Position numbers and translations under genes: made by a program
Shown here: piece by piece, positions 1 through 8,624 of the stretch
Layout of the letters: each line of letters opens with the position of its first letter
Numbering within the stretch: the stretch's first letter is position 1
Assembly: GCA_016124315.1 (NCBI GenBank)
Contig: WGNW01000024.1
Location: forward strand, 1 to 64,000
Length of the DNA: 64,000 bases
Source of the DNA: Alphaproteobacteria bacterium
GTDB lineage: Bacteria > Pseudomonadota > Alphaproteobacteria > SMXS01
Direction of reading: 5' to 3'
Notes under the pieces: generated by a model
The model's input: only the letters and a program-made list of their open reading frames with translations
Database searches by the model: none
What the model was told of the DNA's origin: nothing

Positions 1-63
1 ATGCTGTTCCAGGCTGAAGGCGTAAAACAGCGCCTCCTGCATCACGGTCCGCTCACCCATCAT
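1..63 (-). CDS. Transposase N-terminus, IS1182-like (partial)
   Basis: Only the first 21 codons are inside the window. The peptide starts MMGERTVMQEALFYAFSLEQ. This matches the remembered opening of DDE transposases of the IS1182-like group, in which a leading 'MMG' is followed within 20 residues by 'LFY.FSLE.H'. Either of two adjacent ATG codons (63 or 60) could be the start. The gene continues beyond position 1, so catalytic residues cannot be checked. It runs in the same direction as the interrupted DUF262 gene. Confidence 0.7.
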   Translation of the reverse strand, partial: MMGERTVMQEALFYAFSLEQH

Positions 64-142
64 CAGCCAATCTCCCACATCGCCGGGAAATTGAATCAGC
101 GCGCCGCTACCGCCGCAAGTCGGAGTTTTTCAACACAATCCT
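1..142 (-). mobile_element. End of an IS1182-like insertion sequence, cut by the window edge
   Basis: The first ~142 bases look like the terminal part of an insertion sequence. A transposase begins at 63 and reads leftwards. The reading frame of the flanking gene changes from family-like to unrelated sequence at about 140-143. Just inside that point the minus strand reads GGATTGTGTTGAAAAACTCC, the style of terminal inverted repeat seen in IS1182/IS5-like elements. The outer boundary is inferred from the break in protein similarity; the other end and any target duplication lie outside the window. Confidence 0.65.
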
Positions 143-1855
143 CCAAAACATGACGTTGCCAACCGTGCGGCTGTAGCATTTCAGGAAGACGTTACGAGTG
201 CAGAGAGGGACAAAGATCCCGGATCTGTCGTTTTCCAGCAAAACGCTGCGCTTTACCGTAAAGACCGCATTTCGATAGCCGCGGTTGGTCCGCGAATCTA
301 GCAGTGTCAGGTTTGCGAGGTCGTGGTCAGGCCCGTCCGTCGCCTCGTTGAAGAACGATAGAATCTTGCCGTCGATTTCCTCGAAGCTCGCCTGGCTCCC
401 TGGTTCAGAATCTGGGTCGAGGTAGGCTTCAATGCTTTCAGCAAGCGCTTGCTCGTCTTCTTCCTTGGCAGTGCGCAGGAACATCAAGCAGTGGCGCAGC
501 CATTCGTTCTGCTCTCGGGGGCGTGAAGGCCGTTCGTCGCTCACTGAGCGTATGTGCTCGATATCCCAATTCTCTTGCTTGAAACTATCGAACTGGAACC
601 GGATGTTTGATCGCGGATCCTCAAGCAGCGTTGCCAGATTGAACAAAAGAAGCAGGCTCCGCACCTTGGGTGCATTTGCGTAGTCGACTGTACGACAGAG
701 ATTGGTGATCTCTTCCTCGAGTACATCTGGGGAAGCAACCGATAGATCACTTCCGAGCACCATCCGATAGACCCGATTGCGAAGACCTTGGGAAAAATCG
801 TTTTTTCTAAATGCTTGGCTATCAACGAGCAGTTCGGTAATGGTGGAAAGCCCACCACCGGTTTGATTGAGAACAAAACCAAGGACGTGGAAGAGGTATC
901 GGTCTTCGTACCATTCCTCCAGCGCCATGAAGATATCCTTCACCTTGCGCCATTCGATCTCGGCACTCAGTTCTGCGCTCAACAGGTCTGAAAAATGGGA
1001 AAACACCGCGTAGTCTTCCCCGTTCAACGCATGGCCTTCCATCCTGGCAGCAAGCCGGAAGATAAGGCCGATCCGGTTTGCGTCATCGAGGTCGGCGTTC
1101 TGCAGGAAGTACCAGACCGAATTGTCCTGCAGCCGTTTTTCGATCTGATCCCATTCGTAAGCGATTCGTAGCGAAAGATTGCCGGTGGCATCGTCCTGGG
1201 CCGCGCGGCGCAGGAACAAGGCACGGACTAGTTCGGCCTCGGTGAGTGGTATCTTGCCTATGTTCAGCCGGGTGAAAGCTGCGACCGGGTCGTCATTGGG
1301 CGCCAGTTCGTACCAGATGACCTTCACGTTCCGACCGGCCTCATCATCGTTGAGCAGATGCTGCAGCAGCTTTAGCGCATGCATTCGGTCGCGGCCGGCA
1401 AGCCATTCCTCAATCGCTCGCCAAGCTTGGCAGATGTGGTAGAAATCTACGTTCTCGTTGGATCGGTCGAGATCAATCTCATCAAGAAAGGCACGGTCGC
1501 GCGTCTCGTAGTCGATGGAGAAGCGGTGTTTGCCGAGCAGTGTGAGGATTTCATTGCGGTGAGACAGCAGGATAAAGATGGTAGTCAACCGCTGCTGACC
1601 ATCCACGATCTCGTATCTACCATCGTCTAGCTTTCGCACGACCAGCGGCTGCAGGCAGTAAAAAGATGTTCGGCGTTTCTCCTCGCTGGCTTGGATGAAG
1701 TCCCAGATGTCATTCAGGAGTTGGGTCACCTGTAGCCGATCCCAGCGATATCCGCGCTGGTAGGCGGGGATCCAATACCGCGCAGGGGAGCCGTCTTCAT
1801 CAACGAGCAGCCCATTGATCGATCTCAACTCGATCGCTGCACTCTCAGATGGCAT
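107..1855 (-). pseudogene. DUF262/DUF1524 (GmrSD-like) protein, 3' end replaced by IS
   Basis: This 582-residue frame has a DUF262 N-terminal domain with YQRGYRW at 32-38 and the DGQQR nucleotide-binding motif at 85-89. Its C-terminal part looks like the DUF1524 HNH-type domain: 'WDIEHI', later 'NLTLLDSRTN' and 'NVFLKCYS'. Such proteins are type IV restriction (GmrSD) or related defence factors that act on modified DNA. The start at 1855 has AAGGAGG just upstream; the open frame runs a further 41 codons upstream but without a good ribosome site. The family-like sequence ends at 'NVMFW', and the last 11 residues are read from the insertion element. The protein has therefore lost only its extreme C-terminus and might keep some activity. 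No partner gene is visible. Confidence 0.75.
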
Positions 1856-2414
1856 CCGCCCCTCCTTGTCGTTTCTTGCCGCCTGCCAACCGGAGCCAAC
1901 GACACCAGCGGCGTGAACCACTTTTGCCATCTCACAGCACGTGTATTGGCCTGTCCCTGAAGGGTAGTCCTGTATCAATGTTAGTTCAGGATGGGCCTTG
2001 GGCCAACGGTAGGTGCGCTCGGTGTAGGCGGTGAGAGGATCTAACTGTCTGGCGTGCGGTGCCGGCTACCTGGCCCTAACCTCTTCGCGGACCACAGCAA
2101 GTGAAAGCCAGGGCGTGCCCCCGCAACCAACAAAACAACGCCTTAGCCCTCCCAGGGCTAGGGCGTTTTTGCGTTTGGAAGCGTGCGGCGGTTACGGCGG
2201 CGCTGGCGGCCTGCTTCCCTGAACAGCCCTCGATCCGAGGTGACATACTCCCGTGGATGCTGCTCGGTTTGGGGGTGCGCCTGACCTTCCCACACCGGTA
2301 TCTCGATCCCGGCCATCGACTTCGAGCGGGAGGCTGGCGTAGCTTCAGGGGTCGCGCTGGCCGGCCTCCACTCCGGCGACGGTCCCGGCCGACGGTATTG
2401 GGGAGGGAGAAGTC
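1856..2414. other. Gene-poor stretch between the DUF262 gene and the cupin gene
   Basis: I see no convincing gene in these ~560 bases. Short open frames exist on both strands but lack ribosome sites and family-like composition. One clear feature is the rightward intrinsic terminator at 2137-2170, which has no recognisable gene in front of it. The stretch may be scar DNA from earlier insertions. Confidence 0.5.
2137..2170 (+). terminator. Intrinsic terminator with no assigned gene upstream
   Basis: A long stem is formed by AACGCC/GGCGTT and TAGCCCT/AGGGCTA around a three-base loop, and the right arm runs into TTTTT at 2166-2170. It is oriented for transcription to the right, yet no rightward gene is recognised in the preceding 280 bases. 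Confidence 0.7.
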
Positions 2415-2774
2415 ATGAAGCTGATCCGGGTCTACAACGACGCCGACGGCGAGTCGCACATCGACGACGTCGAAATCGAGTTGCGGGACGACGGCCGCGG
2501 ACATCGGGCATCCCCAACGTGGGAGGTGAAAGGCGTCGTCTTCCGCGAGATCGCTCCGGGCGGCAGCGCCGACTGGCATGTGGCGCCGCTGCGCCAGCTG
2601 GCGATCAACCTCTCGGGGGAAGCGGAAATCCAGGTCAGCGACGGCACGAAACGTCGCGTTGGCCCGGGACAGCTGTTCCTCGTCGAGGACACAACTGGCA
2701 AGGGACACCTCAACACCTGGCTCGACGACCAGGTTCACGAGTTCGCCTTCCTGCCCCTGAAACAACCGGAATAG
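2415..2774 (+). CDS. Cupin-fold protein, small
   Basis: This encodes 119 residues. The sequence pattern is a single cupin barrel: a run of short beta strands with 'GGSADWHVAP' around 49-58, then 'LAINLSGEAEIQVSDG' and 'VGPGQLFLVEDTTGKGH', which resemble the two cupin motifs with candidate metal ligands (His56, Glu91, His98). Function is unknown; small cupins may be isomerases, dioxygenases or sensors. The start follows GGGAGGGAGAAGTC. It precedes the EthD gene by 58 bases on the same strand and may share its transcript. Confidence 0.75.
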   Translation: MKLIRVYNDADGESHIDDVEIELRDDGRGHRASPTWEVKGVVFREIAPGGSADWHVAPLRQLAINLSGEAEIQVSDGTKRRVGPGQLFLVEDTTGKGHLNTWLDDQVHEFAFLPLKQPE

Positions 2775-2832
2775 CGGGGCGCCTGGCCTGGTCGAGACGA
2801 GCGGCGTCGACGGATCCGAAACGGAGGGAAAC

Positions 2833-3300
2833 GTGAGGAGACTTATCGCTGGCGCCTTGTGCGCGGTCATGGCGGCAGTCGCGGCGAACGCCGGCGTTGC
2901 GGCGAAGGAGGCATCGCCTGGCGTCGCTTGCGGCGCCGTGGGATCGGCCCCGAAGATCAAGACGATAACCTTCCTGGCCCGCAAGCCCGGCATGTCGCCG
3001 GAGGCCTTCAAGCGGCATTACGAAACGGTGCATGTCCCCGGCGCCCTCAAGCGGATCCCGGCTCTTGCCCGCGCCGATTACCGCCGCAACTATATCGGCG
3101 ACCCACTGAGACCCGCGCCGTCACCGATGGGCTTCGACGTGGTGACCGAGATGACGTTCGCCAATGAGGCGGAGTACGCCGCGGAGCGCAAGGCCGTCGC
3201 CGACCCGGCCGTCAGCAAGTGGATCGCCGACGACCTGGCGACGTTCGTCGATACCGCGAAGATCAGAACCTATGTGGTCGAGGAATGCGTGTCGCGGTGA
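2833..3300 (+). CDS. Exported EthD-domain protein
   Basis: This encodes 155 residues beginning at a GTG preceded by GGAGGGAAAC. Residues 1-24 form a signal peptide (MRRL, a hydrophobic alanine-rich core, then 'ANAGVAAKEA'). The mature part has the EthD-type ferredoxin fold with the family pattern 'F.RKPGMSPEAFKRHYETVH' at about 49-68. EthD-like proteins are dimeric alpha/beta barrels linked to ether, aromatic or polyketide catabolism, usually cytoplasmic, so the export signal is unusual. The two mature cysteines near the N-terminus and 'EECVSR' at the C-terminus could form a disulfide. Its exact reaction is unknown. Confidence 0.75.
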   Translation: MRRLIAGALCAVMAAVAANAGVAAKEASPGVACGAVGSAPKIKTITFLARKPGMSPEAFKRHYETVHVPGALKRIPALARADYRRNYIGDPLRPAPSPMGFDVVTEMTFANEAEYAAERKAVADPAVSKWIADDLATFVDTAKIRTYVVEECVSR

Positions 3301-3370
3301 GCCATCATGATCGCCCGCGTCAGTCCGACCGAGCGTGTCGCATTCCGGGATGGCATCGGCAGGTCCGCCG

Positions 3371-4471
3371 ATGAAGCTTGAAACCCTGCTGCCGCTGGGC
3401 AAGGTCGACCCCGGCCTGCGGGCGTCGGAGACACCGCTCGACGTCGCGGCCGTCGCGGACGGTGCCAGGCTGCTGGAGCGCATCGGTTACGACAGCCTGA
3501 TCACCGAGGAGACCAAGGACGATCCCTTCGTCGTGATGGCGCTGGCCGCCCAGGCGACCGGGCGGCTGAAGCTGGGCACCGGCGTCGCCATCGCGTTTCC
3601 GCGCAGCCCCACGGTCACCGCGCTCAGCGCGTGGACGCTGCAGAAGCTGTCGAAGGGACGCTTTACCCTGGGCCTGGGCAGCCAGGTGCGCGGCCACATC
3701 GTCCGCCGCTACGGCATGCAATGGTCGGCTCCTGGGCCCTGGATGCGGGAATACGTCCAGGCCGTCAGGGCGGTCTGGCGGTCGTGGCAGACCGGCGCCC
3801 CGCTGGCCTTCGAGGGTGAGCACTATGCGCTCAATCTGATGGTGCCGCTGTTCGACCCCGGCCCCATCGACCATCCCGACATCCCGGTCCACCTGGCTGC
3901 GGTGAAGCCGGTGATGAGCCGGGTTGCCGGCGAGGTGGCCGACGGCCTGCGCCCGCACCCGGTCTGCACGCCGTCCTATATCCGGGACGTCATGCTGCCC
4001 GCCGTCCGCGAGGGAGCCGAGAGGTCCGGCCGGTCCCTGGCCGACTTCGAGCTGTGCATGAAGCCGCTGGTCGCCTCGGCGCGAACCGAAGCGGAACTGG
4101 CGGCCAAGATTCGCGATGCACGGGCGCGGATCGCCTTCTATGCCTCGACGCCGGCCTACGCCGATGCGTTCGATCATCTCGGTCTGCGCCGGCTCGCGGA
4201 GATGGCGAAGGAGCTCTCGAAGCGGCAGGACTGGGAGAAACTGCCGGCCCTGATCCCGGACGACGTGCTCGACGCCTTCGCGGTGATCGGCACCCATGAC
4301 GAGATCGGCGAGAAGCTGACCGCCCGCTGGGCGGACACGGTCACCCGCATCGAATTCTCCATCGCCGTCGAGACCGAGGAGGATGCCGAGGCCCTGGCGG
4401 CGCTGGCCGGCCGGATCCAGGCCGGCGGCGAGGCGACGGCGCGCAGGACCATCGTCGGCGCGGCGGGCTGA
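3371..4471 (+). CDS. LLM-class flavin-dependent oxidoreductase (TIGR03617-like)
   Basis: This encodes 366 residues of the bacterial luciferase-like (LLM) fold, an (alpha/beta)8 barrel that binds FMN or F420. Family features are 'GYDSLITEETKDDPF' near the N-terminus, 'LKLGTGVAIAFPRSP', 'SKGRFTLGLGSQVRGH' and 'HPDIPVHLAAV'. It most resembles the TIGR03617 F420-type subgroup, but cofactor choice cannot be settled here. I place the start at the ATG at 3371 because the peptide 'MKLETLLPL' is the typical beginning; a GTG at 3335 and an ATG at 3350 are also in frame. The stop abuts the stop of the convergent SnoaL-like gene. A role in oxidation of a small organic substrate is inferred from context. 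Confidence 0.85.
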   Translation: MKLETLLPLGKVDPGLRASETPLDVAAVADGARLLERIGYDSLITEETKDDPFVVMALAAQATGRLKLGTGVAIAFPRSPTVTALSAWTLQKLSKGRFTLGLGSQVRGHIVRRYGMQWSAPGPWMREYVQAVRAVWRSWQTGAPLAFEGEHYALNLMVPLFDPGPIDHPDIPVHLAAVKPVMSRVAGEVADGLRPHPVCTPSYIRDVMLPAVREGAERSGRSLADFELCMKPLVASARTEAELAAKIRDARARIAFYASTPAYADAFDHLGLRRLAEMAKELSKRQDWEKLPALIPDDVLDAFAVIGTHDEIGEKLTARWADTVTRIEFSIAVETEEDAEALAALAGRIQAGGEATARRTIVGAAG

Positions 4472-5035
4472 TCAGGAGACGCTGGCGAAGGAGACGGCCT
4501 GCGGCGCGTCGGCGGGGGCCAGCCTATCCAGCCGGTCGAACGGATTGGTCCCGAAATAGATGTCCTCGCCGATCAGCTTGCCGTCCGGATCGGCCGGCCA
4601 GACGGTCAGCAGCTGGGCGCTCGACACGTAGGTCGCGCCAGCGTCGACCGGTTCGCCGTTCACCTCGCGCACGCCCGCCGCCAGGAGGACGCTGCCCGCA
4701 TGAGTGTTGCGAAGCGTGCCCTCCGTCACCACCGCGTCGTCGTCGACGATGATCTTCTCGACGTTGAATTCGAACAGGTTGCCGCCGGAGCCGATCAGGG
4801 TCGTGTAGAAGGCGAGCACCGCCTCGCGGCCCTTGGGCCCCCGGTCCGGGCCCTGGCCCCAGATGTGGTATTGGGGTTCGGCGGTCAACGTCGCCATCAG
4901 CGCGTCGATCTCGCCGCAGACCTCGGTCTTCATGTGGTCGCGGACTTCCTTCAGCAGCTTCTTGTGGCGCGGATTCGTCGCCGCCTCGTAGGCGGCTTCG
5001 ACCGCCGCCCATGTCCTGGTGGGATCGACTTTCAT
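4472..5035 (-). CDS. SnoaL/NTF2-like protein
   Basis: This encodes 187 residues predicted to fold as a cone-shaped NTF2/SnoaL alpha+beta barrel. Visible elements are an N-terminal helical stretch, 'YHIWGQGPDRGPKGREAVLAFY' and strands such as 'NVEKIIVDDDAVVTEGT' and 'AQLLTVWPADPDGKLIGEDIY'. Members isomerise, dehydrate or bind steroid- and polyketide-like molecules; the substrate is unknown. The start at 5035 follows AAGGGAGCACCTGC; a longer frame reaches 5122 but without a ribosome site. It is divergent from the carotenoid oxygenase gene, and a perfect operator-like palindrome lies between them, suggesting shared control. Confidence 0.75.
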   Translation of the reverse strand: MKVDPTRTWAAVEAAYEAATNPRHKKLLKEVRDHMKTEVCGEIDALMATLTAEPQYHIWGQGPDRGPKGREAVLAFYTTLIGSGGNLFEFNVEKIIVDDDAVVTEGTLRNTHAGSVLLAAGVREVNGEPVDAGATYVSSAQLLTVWPADPDGKLIGEDIYFGTNPFDRLDRLAPADAPQAVSFASVS

Positions 5036-5123
5036 GCAGGTGCTCCCTTGTCCGATCTCGTGCCGTACGCTCATTCGTGGCCTCCATATTAGGGGTAGAC
5101 GCCCTGGCCCGCCACCACACACT

Positions 5124-5138
5124 TTTTACGATGTAAAA
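5124..5138. promoter_or_regulatory. Palindromic operator TTTTAC-GAT-GTAAAA
   Basis: A perfect 6-3-6 inverted repeat sits in the divergent promoter region of the SnoaL-like and carotenoid oxygenase genes. The core TTTTTACGRTGTA occurs again ahead of the TonB receptor gene (8475-8488). TetR-family regulators commonly bind sites of this size; the TetR at 11228-11890 is a candidate partner by proximity only. Confidence 0.55.
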
Positions 5139-5203
5139 TTTGTAGTTGAATTCCGGCGCCCGCTCCTCGACAATTTCGCCACCGCAATCATGGAGCACAG
5201 ATC

Positions 5204-6559
5204 ATGTCAGCCGTACTGGACGATACGACCCCGGCCCACCATCGCGGCAATGGCCGACCGGTCACCGAAGAACAGACCCTCACCGACCTGAAGGTGAGGG
5301 GAGCCATTCCCGGCGAGCTGGACGGCCGCTATGTGCGCGCCGGCGCCAATCCGCTCAGCGGCACCAGTTCCCACCCGTTCCTGGGGGACGGCATGATGCA
5401 CGGCGTCCGGCTGCGGGACGGCAAGGCGCAGTGGTACCGCAACCGCTACGTCCAGACCCCGTTCATCCGCAACCCGGCGCTGAACATCTTCGATCCGTCG
5501 GTGATGATGGACATGACCGCATCGAAGGCGAACACCCACGTGATCGGTCACGCGGGCAATATCCTGGCGCTCGAGGAAGGCCACTTCCCCTATGTGCTGG
5601 ACGGCGACCTGAATACGGTCGGCCCGACCGACTTCGGCGGCGTTCTGAAGGGCTCGTTCACGGCGCATCCGAAAATCTGCCCGGTGACGGGCGAGCTGCT
5701 GGCCTTCGGCTACGCCGCGTTCCCGCCCTATCTGCGCTACCTGCGCGTCTCCGCGGATGGAACGCTGGTGCAGACGGAAAACATCACCGTGGGCGGGCCG
5801 ACGATGATGCACGATTTCAACATCACCGAGCACTACGTCATCTTCATGGACCTGCCCGCCGTCTTCAACCTGCAGGCGGCGATGAAGGGCGAGATGCCCA
5901 TCAAGTGGGACGACGCCTATCCGGCACGTCTCGGGGTCATGCCCCGCCATGGCACGGATGCCGATGTCGTCTGGTACGACATCAACCCCTGCTACGTCTT
6001 CCACCCGATGAACGCCTACGAGGACGGCGACACGATCGTGCTCGACGTCGCCCGCTTCCCTTATATCTGGCGCGAGTCGACCATGGACTTCCCCGATCCC
6101 GTGCTCTGGCGCTGGACGATCGATACCGCCGCCGGCACCGTGCGCGAGCAGCAGGTGGACGACCGCCCTGCCGAGTTTCCCCGCGTCGCCGACAGCGTCG
6201 TCGGCCTCAGGCACCGCTACGGCTACATGATGCGAGGCTTGGACGCGGGGCTTGCCAGCGATCCCGCGAGCAGCTCGGGCGGCATCCGCAAGTACGACCG
6301 GGAAGCGGGCACGCACCAGGACATCGACTTCGGCCCCGGCCGCCACGGCGGGGAAGCCGTTTTCGCGCCGTCGGCCGATCCGAAGAGCGAGGACGACGGC
6401 TACCTGATGACCTACGTCTACGACGCGAACACCGACAGCAGCCAGCTGGTGATCATGGACGCGGCCTCGATGGACGATGAGCCGGTGGCCGCCGTCGATC
6501 TGCCGCGGGTCCCGAGCGGGTTTCACGGCAGCTGGATTCCGGCCTCGGTCGTTCGCTGA
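5204..6559 (+). CDS. Carotenoid oxygenase family protein
   Basis: This encodes 451 residues, the normal length for the carotenoid/retinal pigment epithelium oxygenase family, iron(II) enzymes with a seven-bladed propeller that cleave C=C bonds of carotenoids, stilbenes or lignin-type compounds. The four iron-binding histidines appear in their usual contexts: His155 (FTAHPK), His203 (MMHDF), His267 (VFHPMN) and His441 (GFHGSW). Other family marks are 'GRYVRAGANP' and 'FLGDGMMHGV' near the N-terminus. There is no signal peptide. The start ATG follows GGAGCACAGATC. The cleaved substrate is not evident; lignostilbene or apocarotenoid substrates are possible. Confidence 0.92.
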   Translation: MSAVLDDTTPAHHRGNGRPVTEEQTLTDLKVRGAIPGELDGRYVRAGANPLSGTSSHPFLGDGMMHGVRLRDGKAQWYRNRYVQTPFIRNPALNIFDPSVMMDMTASKANTHVIGHAGNILALEEGHFPYVLDGDLNTVGPTDFGGVLKGSFTAHPKICPVTGELLAFGYAAFPPYLRYLRVSADGTLVQTENITVGGPTMMHDFNITEHYVIFMDLPAVFNLQAAMKGEMPIKWDDAYPARLGVMPRHGTDADVVWYDINPCYVFHPMNAYEDGDTIVLDVARFPYIWRESTMDFPDPVLWRWTIDTAAGTVREQQVDDRPAEFPRVADSVVGLRHRYGYMMRGLDAGLASDPASSSGGIRKYDREAGTHQDIDFGPGRHGGEAVFAPSADPKSEDDGYLMTYVYDANTDSSQLVIMDAASMDDEPVAAVDLPRVPSGFHGSWIPASVVR

Positions 6560-6635
6560 CCGGGACTGGACTCCCTCGCGCGGCGGGACCGCTGCTTGCC
6601 CGACCAGACGGCGCGCGGGCGGCCCGAAGCAGGCC

Positions 6636-8324
6636 CTACGGCCTGCCCGGGCCCGCGTGGCCGACCGCCCAGACATAGGCCGCCACCGCCTTGAGCTGAG
6701 CGGGCGTCAGCGCGACGCCGCCCATCGGCGGCATGGCGCCGGCGTACTCCTTCGGCTTGGCGACGCCGTCCGTGATCACCCCGGTGATGGAAGCCATGCT
6801 GCCGTCGCCCCACAGCCACCTGCCGGTCGTGAGGTCGGGACCGAACGGCGTGCCCTTGGCGTTCGATCCGTGGCATGCGCCGCAGGTCTGCCCGCGAAAC
6901 AGCTTCTCGCCGGCGGCGACCTGGGCGGCCGTCATGCCCGGTGGCACCGGCAGCCTCGAGGTGTCGACGGCTTCGGGGGCCACCGCCTTGGGCGCGGGCG
7001 CCGGCTGCACCGCCGCTCCGGCGTCTCCATGGTAGGTGATCCGCCAGATGCGGCCGCCCATATCGTCGCTGACGAAGAGCGCGCCGTCGGGGCCGACCGC
7101 GAGGCCGGCGGGGCGGTGCGCCGCCTGTCCCGGATTCTTGTAGGCGCCCGCGAAGCCGTCGGCGAACACCACGTAGGGCCCGGCTGCCTTGCCGTTCGCC
7201 AGCGGCTGGAACACCACGTTGTAGCCGCCCTGCGGACTGGGCGCCCGGTTCCACGACCCGTGGAAGGCGATGAACGCGCCGCCTGCATAGGCCGAGGGGA
7301 ACTGCTTGCCATGATAGAGCGCCAGCGCGTTGGGCGCCCAGTGCGCCGGGAACGCGGCGACCGGCGGACGCTTGCCGGCGCAGATGCCGACCGCCTTGCC
7401 ATCGCCGCCATATTCCGGGGCCAGCACGAGCTTCCCCTGGGCGCCGTCGTAGTAGCACATGGGCCAGCCGAAATCGGCGCCCTGCCGCAGCCTCAGCAGC
7501 TCCTCGGCCGGCAGGTCGGCGCCCTGCTGCTGGCTGTAGAGCTTCGGCCAGTTCTCGAACAGCTGGTCGCGGCCGTGCTGCGTGGCGTAGACGCCCGTCC
7601 CGTCGGCCGCCAGTCCCTCGCCGTTGCGGATGCCGGTCGCGAAGCGTTCGGCCGGTGAAAACCGCTGGCCGGTCTTGTCGGCGTCATACCGCCAGATGCC
7701 GCCGCGGGTCTCGAGCTCGGTGCACGGGACCTGTCCGGGCTCGCCGGCGATGCGGTTCTTCGCCTGGCAGGCGTTGGTCGCCGAGCCCAGGTCCACATAG
7801 AGCGCACCCTTGGAATCGATGACGATGGAGTGCATCGGGTGGTCGCCGGTGAGCGGCAAGCCGGACAGCACGACCTCGGGCGCGCCGGTCGGCGCAATCC
7901 CGGAGGCCGGCAGTTTGTAGCGCAGGATCTTGTCTTTCTCCTCGGCATAGACCGCGCCGTCATAGACGGCGACACCGGTGCCGCCAGCCGCGCCGGCCGT
8001 GACGCTGGCACCGAAGCGCTTGACCCGATCGGCCCTGCCGTCGCCGTCGGTGTCCTGCAGCGCGATCAGGAAGCCGCCCTCCTTGGGCTGGATCCTGCCG
8101 TAGTACGCACCGCTCCAGCTGTTGGCGTAGACCACCCCGTTCCGGGCGACCGCGAGATGCCGGACATGCCCGAGGCCGTCGGCGAACACCGTGGCGCAGA
8201 AACCCGGAGGCAGCGTGATGCCGCCATTGTCGGACGCGCAGACCTGCGCGGCGGCCGCCGGTCCCGCGGCGAGCGCAAGGGCGGTGAAAGCCACCGACCA
8301 AAGGCGTGCTGAGCGTCGTCTCAT
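6636..8324 (-). CDS. Periplasmic PQQ-type sorbosone dehydrogenase-like protein with cytochrome c domain
   Basis: This encodes 562 residues. Residues 1-26 are a signal peptide (MRRRSARLW, hydrophobic core, AAAA). The central region is a six-bladed propeller of the sorbosone/glucose dehydrogenase type ('ITLPPGFCATVFADGLGHVRHLAV', 'GLAVGPDGALFVSDD'), which binds PQQ in relatives. The C-terminal ~90 residues are a class I cytochrome c with CGACH at 481-485 and methionine ligand candidates in 'MPPMGG' (531-536). It probably oxidises a sugar or alcohol in the periplasm and passes electrons through its own haem to the respiratory chain. The ATG at 8324 is chosen because GGGGGG lies six bases upstream. 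It is divergent from the TonB receptor gene. Confidence 0.88.
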   Translation of the reverse strand: MRRRSARLWSVAFTALALAAGPAAAAQVCASDNGGITLPPGFCATVFADGLGHVRHLAVARNGVVYANSWSGAYYGRIQPKEGGFLIALQDTDGDGRADRVKRFGASVTAGAAGGTGVAVYDGAVYAEEKDKILRYKLPASGIAPTGAPEVVLSGLPLTGDHPMHSIVIDSKGALYVDLGSATNACQAKNRIAGEPGQVPCTELETRGGIWRYDADKTGQRFSPAERFATGIRNGEGLAADGTGVYATQHGRDQLFENWPKLYSQQQGADLPAEELLRLRQGADFGWPMCYYDGAQGKLVLAPEYGGDGKAVGICAGKRPPVAAFPAHWAPNALALYHGKQFPSAYAGGAFIAFHGSWNRAPSPQGGYNVVFQPLANGKAAGPYVVFADGFAGAYKNPGQAAHRPAGLAVGPDGALFVSDDMGGRIWRITYHGDAGAAVQPAPAPKAVAPEAVDTSRLPVPPGMTAAQVAAGEKLFRGQTCGACHGSNAKGTPFGPDLTTGRWLWGDGSMASITGVITDGVAKPKEYAGAMPPMGGVALTPAQLKAVAAYVWAVGHAGPGRP

Positions 8325-8624
8325 GGGCATCCCCCCGCTAAGTCTTTGCCAGACAGTAGAGAACTGATCGAACGCCGGCAATCCGACCGCGCCCGTCAGG
8401 GGCCGTGATCCGGACACGGGCACGCGAACCGGAACCCGACCGGGCTTCAGGAGCCCTGTCGTTCATTTATCATATACACCGTAAAAAATATCAATTGATG
8501 GGCGCGTGCGTATCGAGTTACCTTGATCCGCTTGGTCGGCAAACGCGCAGCTCGAGGGCCCCATGGGAATGGGCAACCCGCAAGAAGGCCTCCGTTGGTC
8601 GGCCGAACCTGGGGAGGAAAATCG
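8325..8624. other. Divergent control region between dehydrogenase and TonB receptor
   Basis: These 300 bases hold no gene. They contain the operator-like half at 8475-8488, AT-rich DNA around 8463-8500 that is a good place for a rightward promoter, and the GGGGAGGAAAATCG ribosome site of the TonB gene. Confidence 0.5.
8475..8488 (-). promoter_or_regulatory. Operator-like motif shared with 5124-5138
   Basis: On the minus strand this reads TTTTTTACGGTGTA, matching the core TTTTTACGATGTA of the site before the carotenoid oxygenase gene at all but one base. The right arm is degenerate (GTATA instead of GTAAAA). It lies about 140 bases before the TonB receptor start. Confidence 0.5.

Noticed and set aside
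1990..2130. Possible tRNA or tmRNA remnant before the 2137 terminator
   Set aside because: No T-loop GTTCRANNC, no acceptor stem with CCA and no cloverleaf could be drawn.
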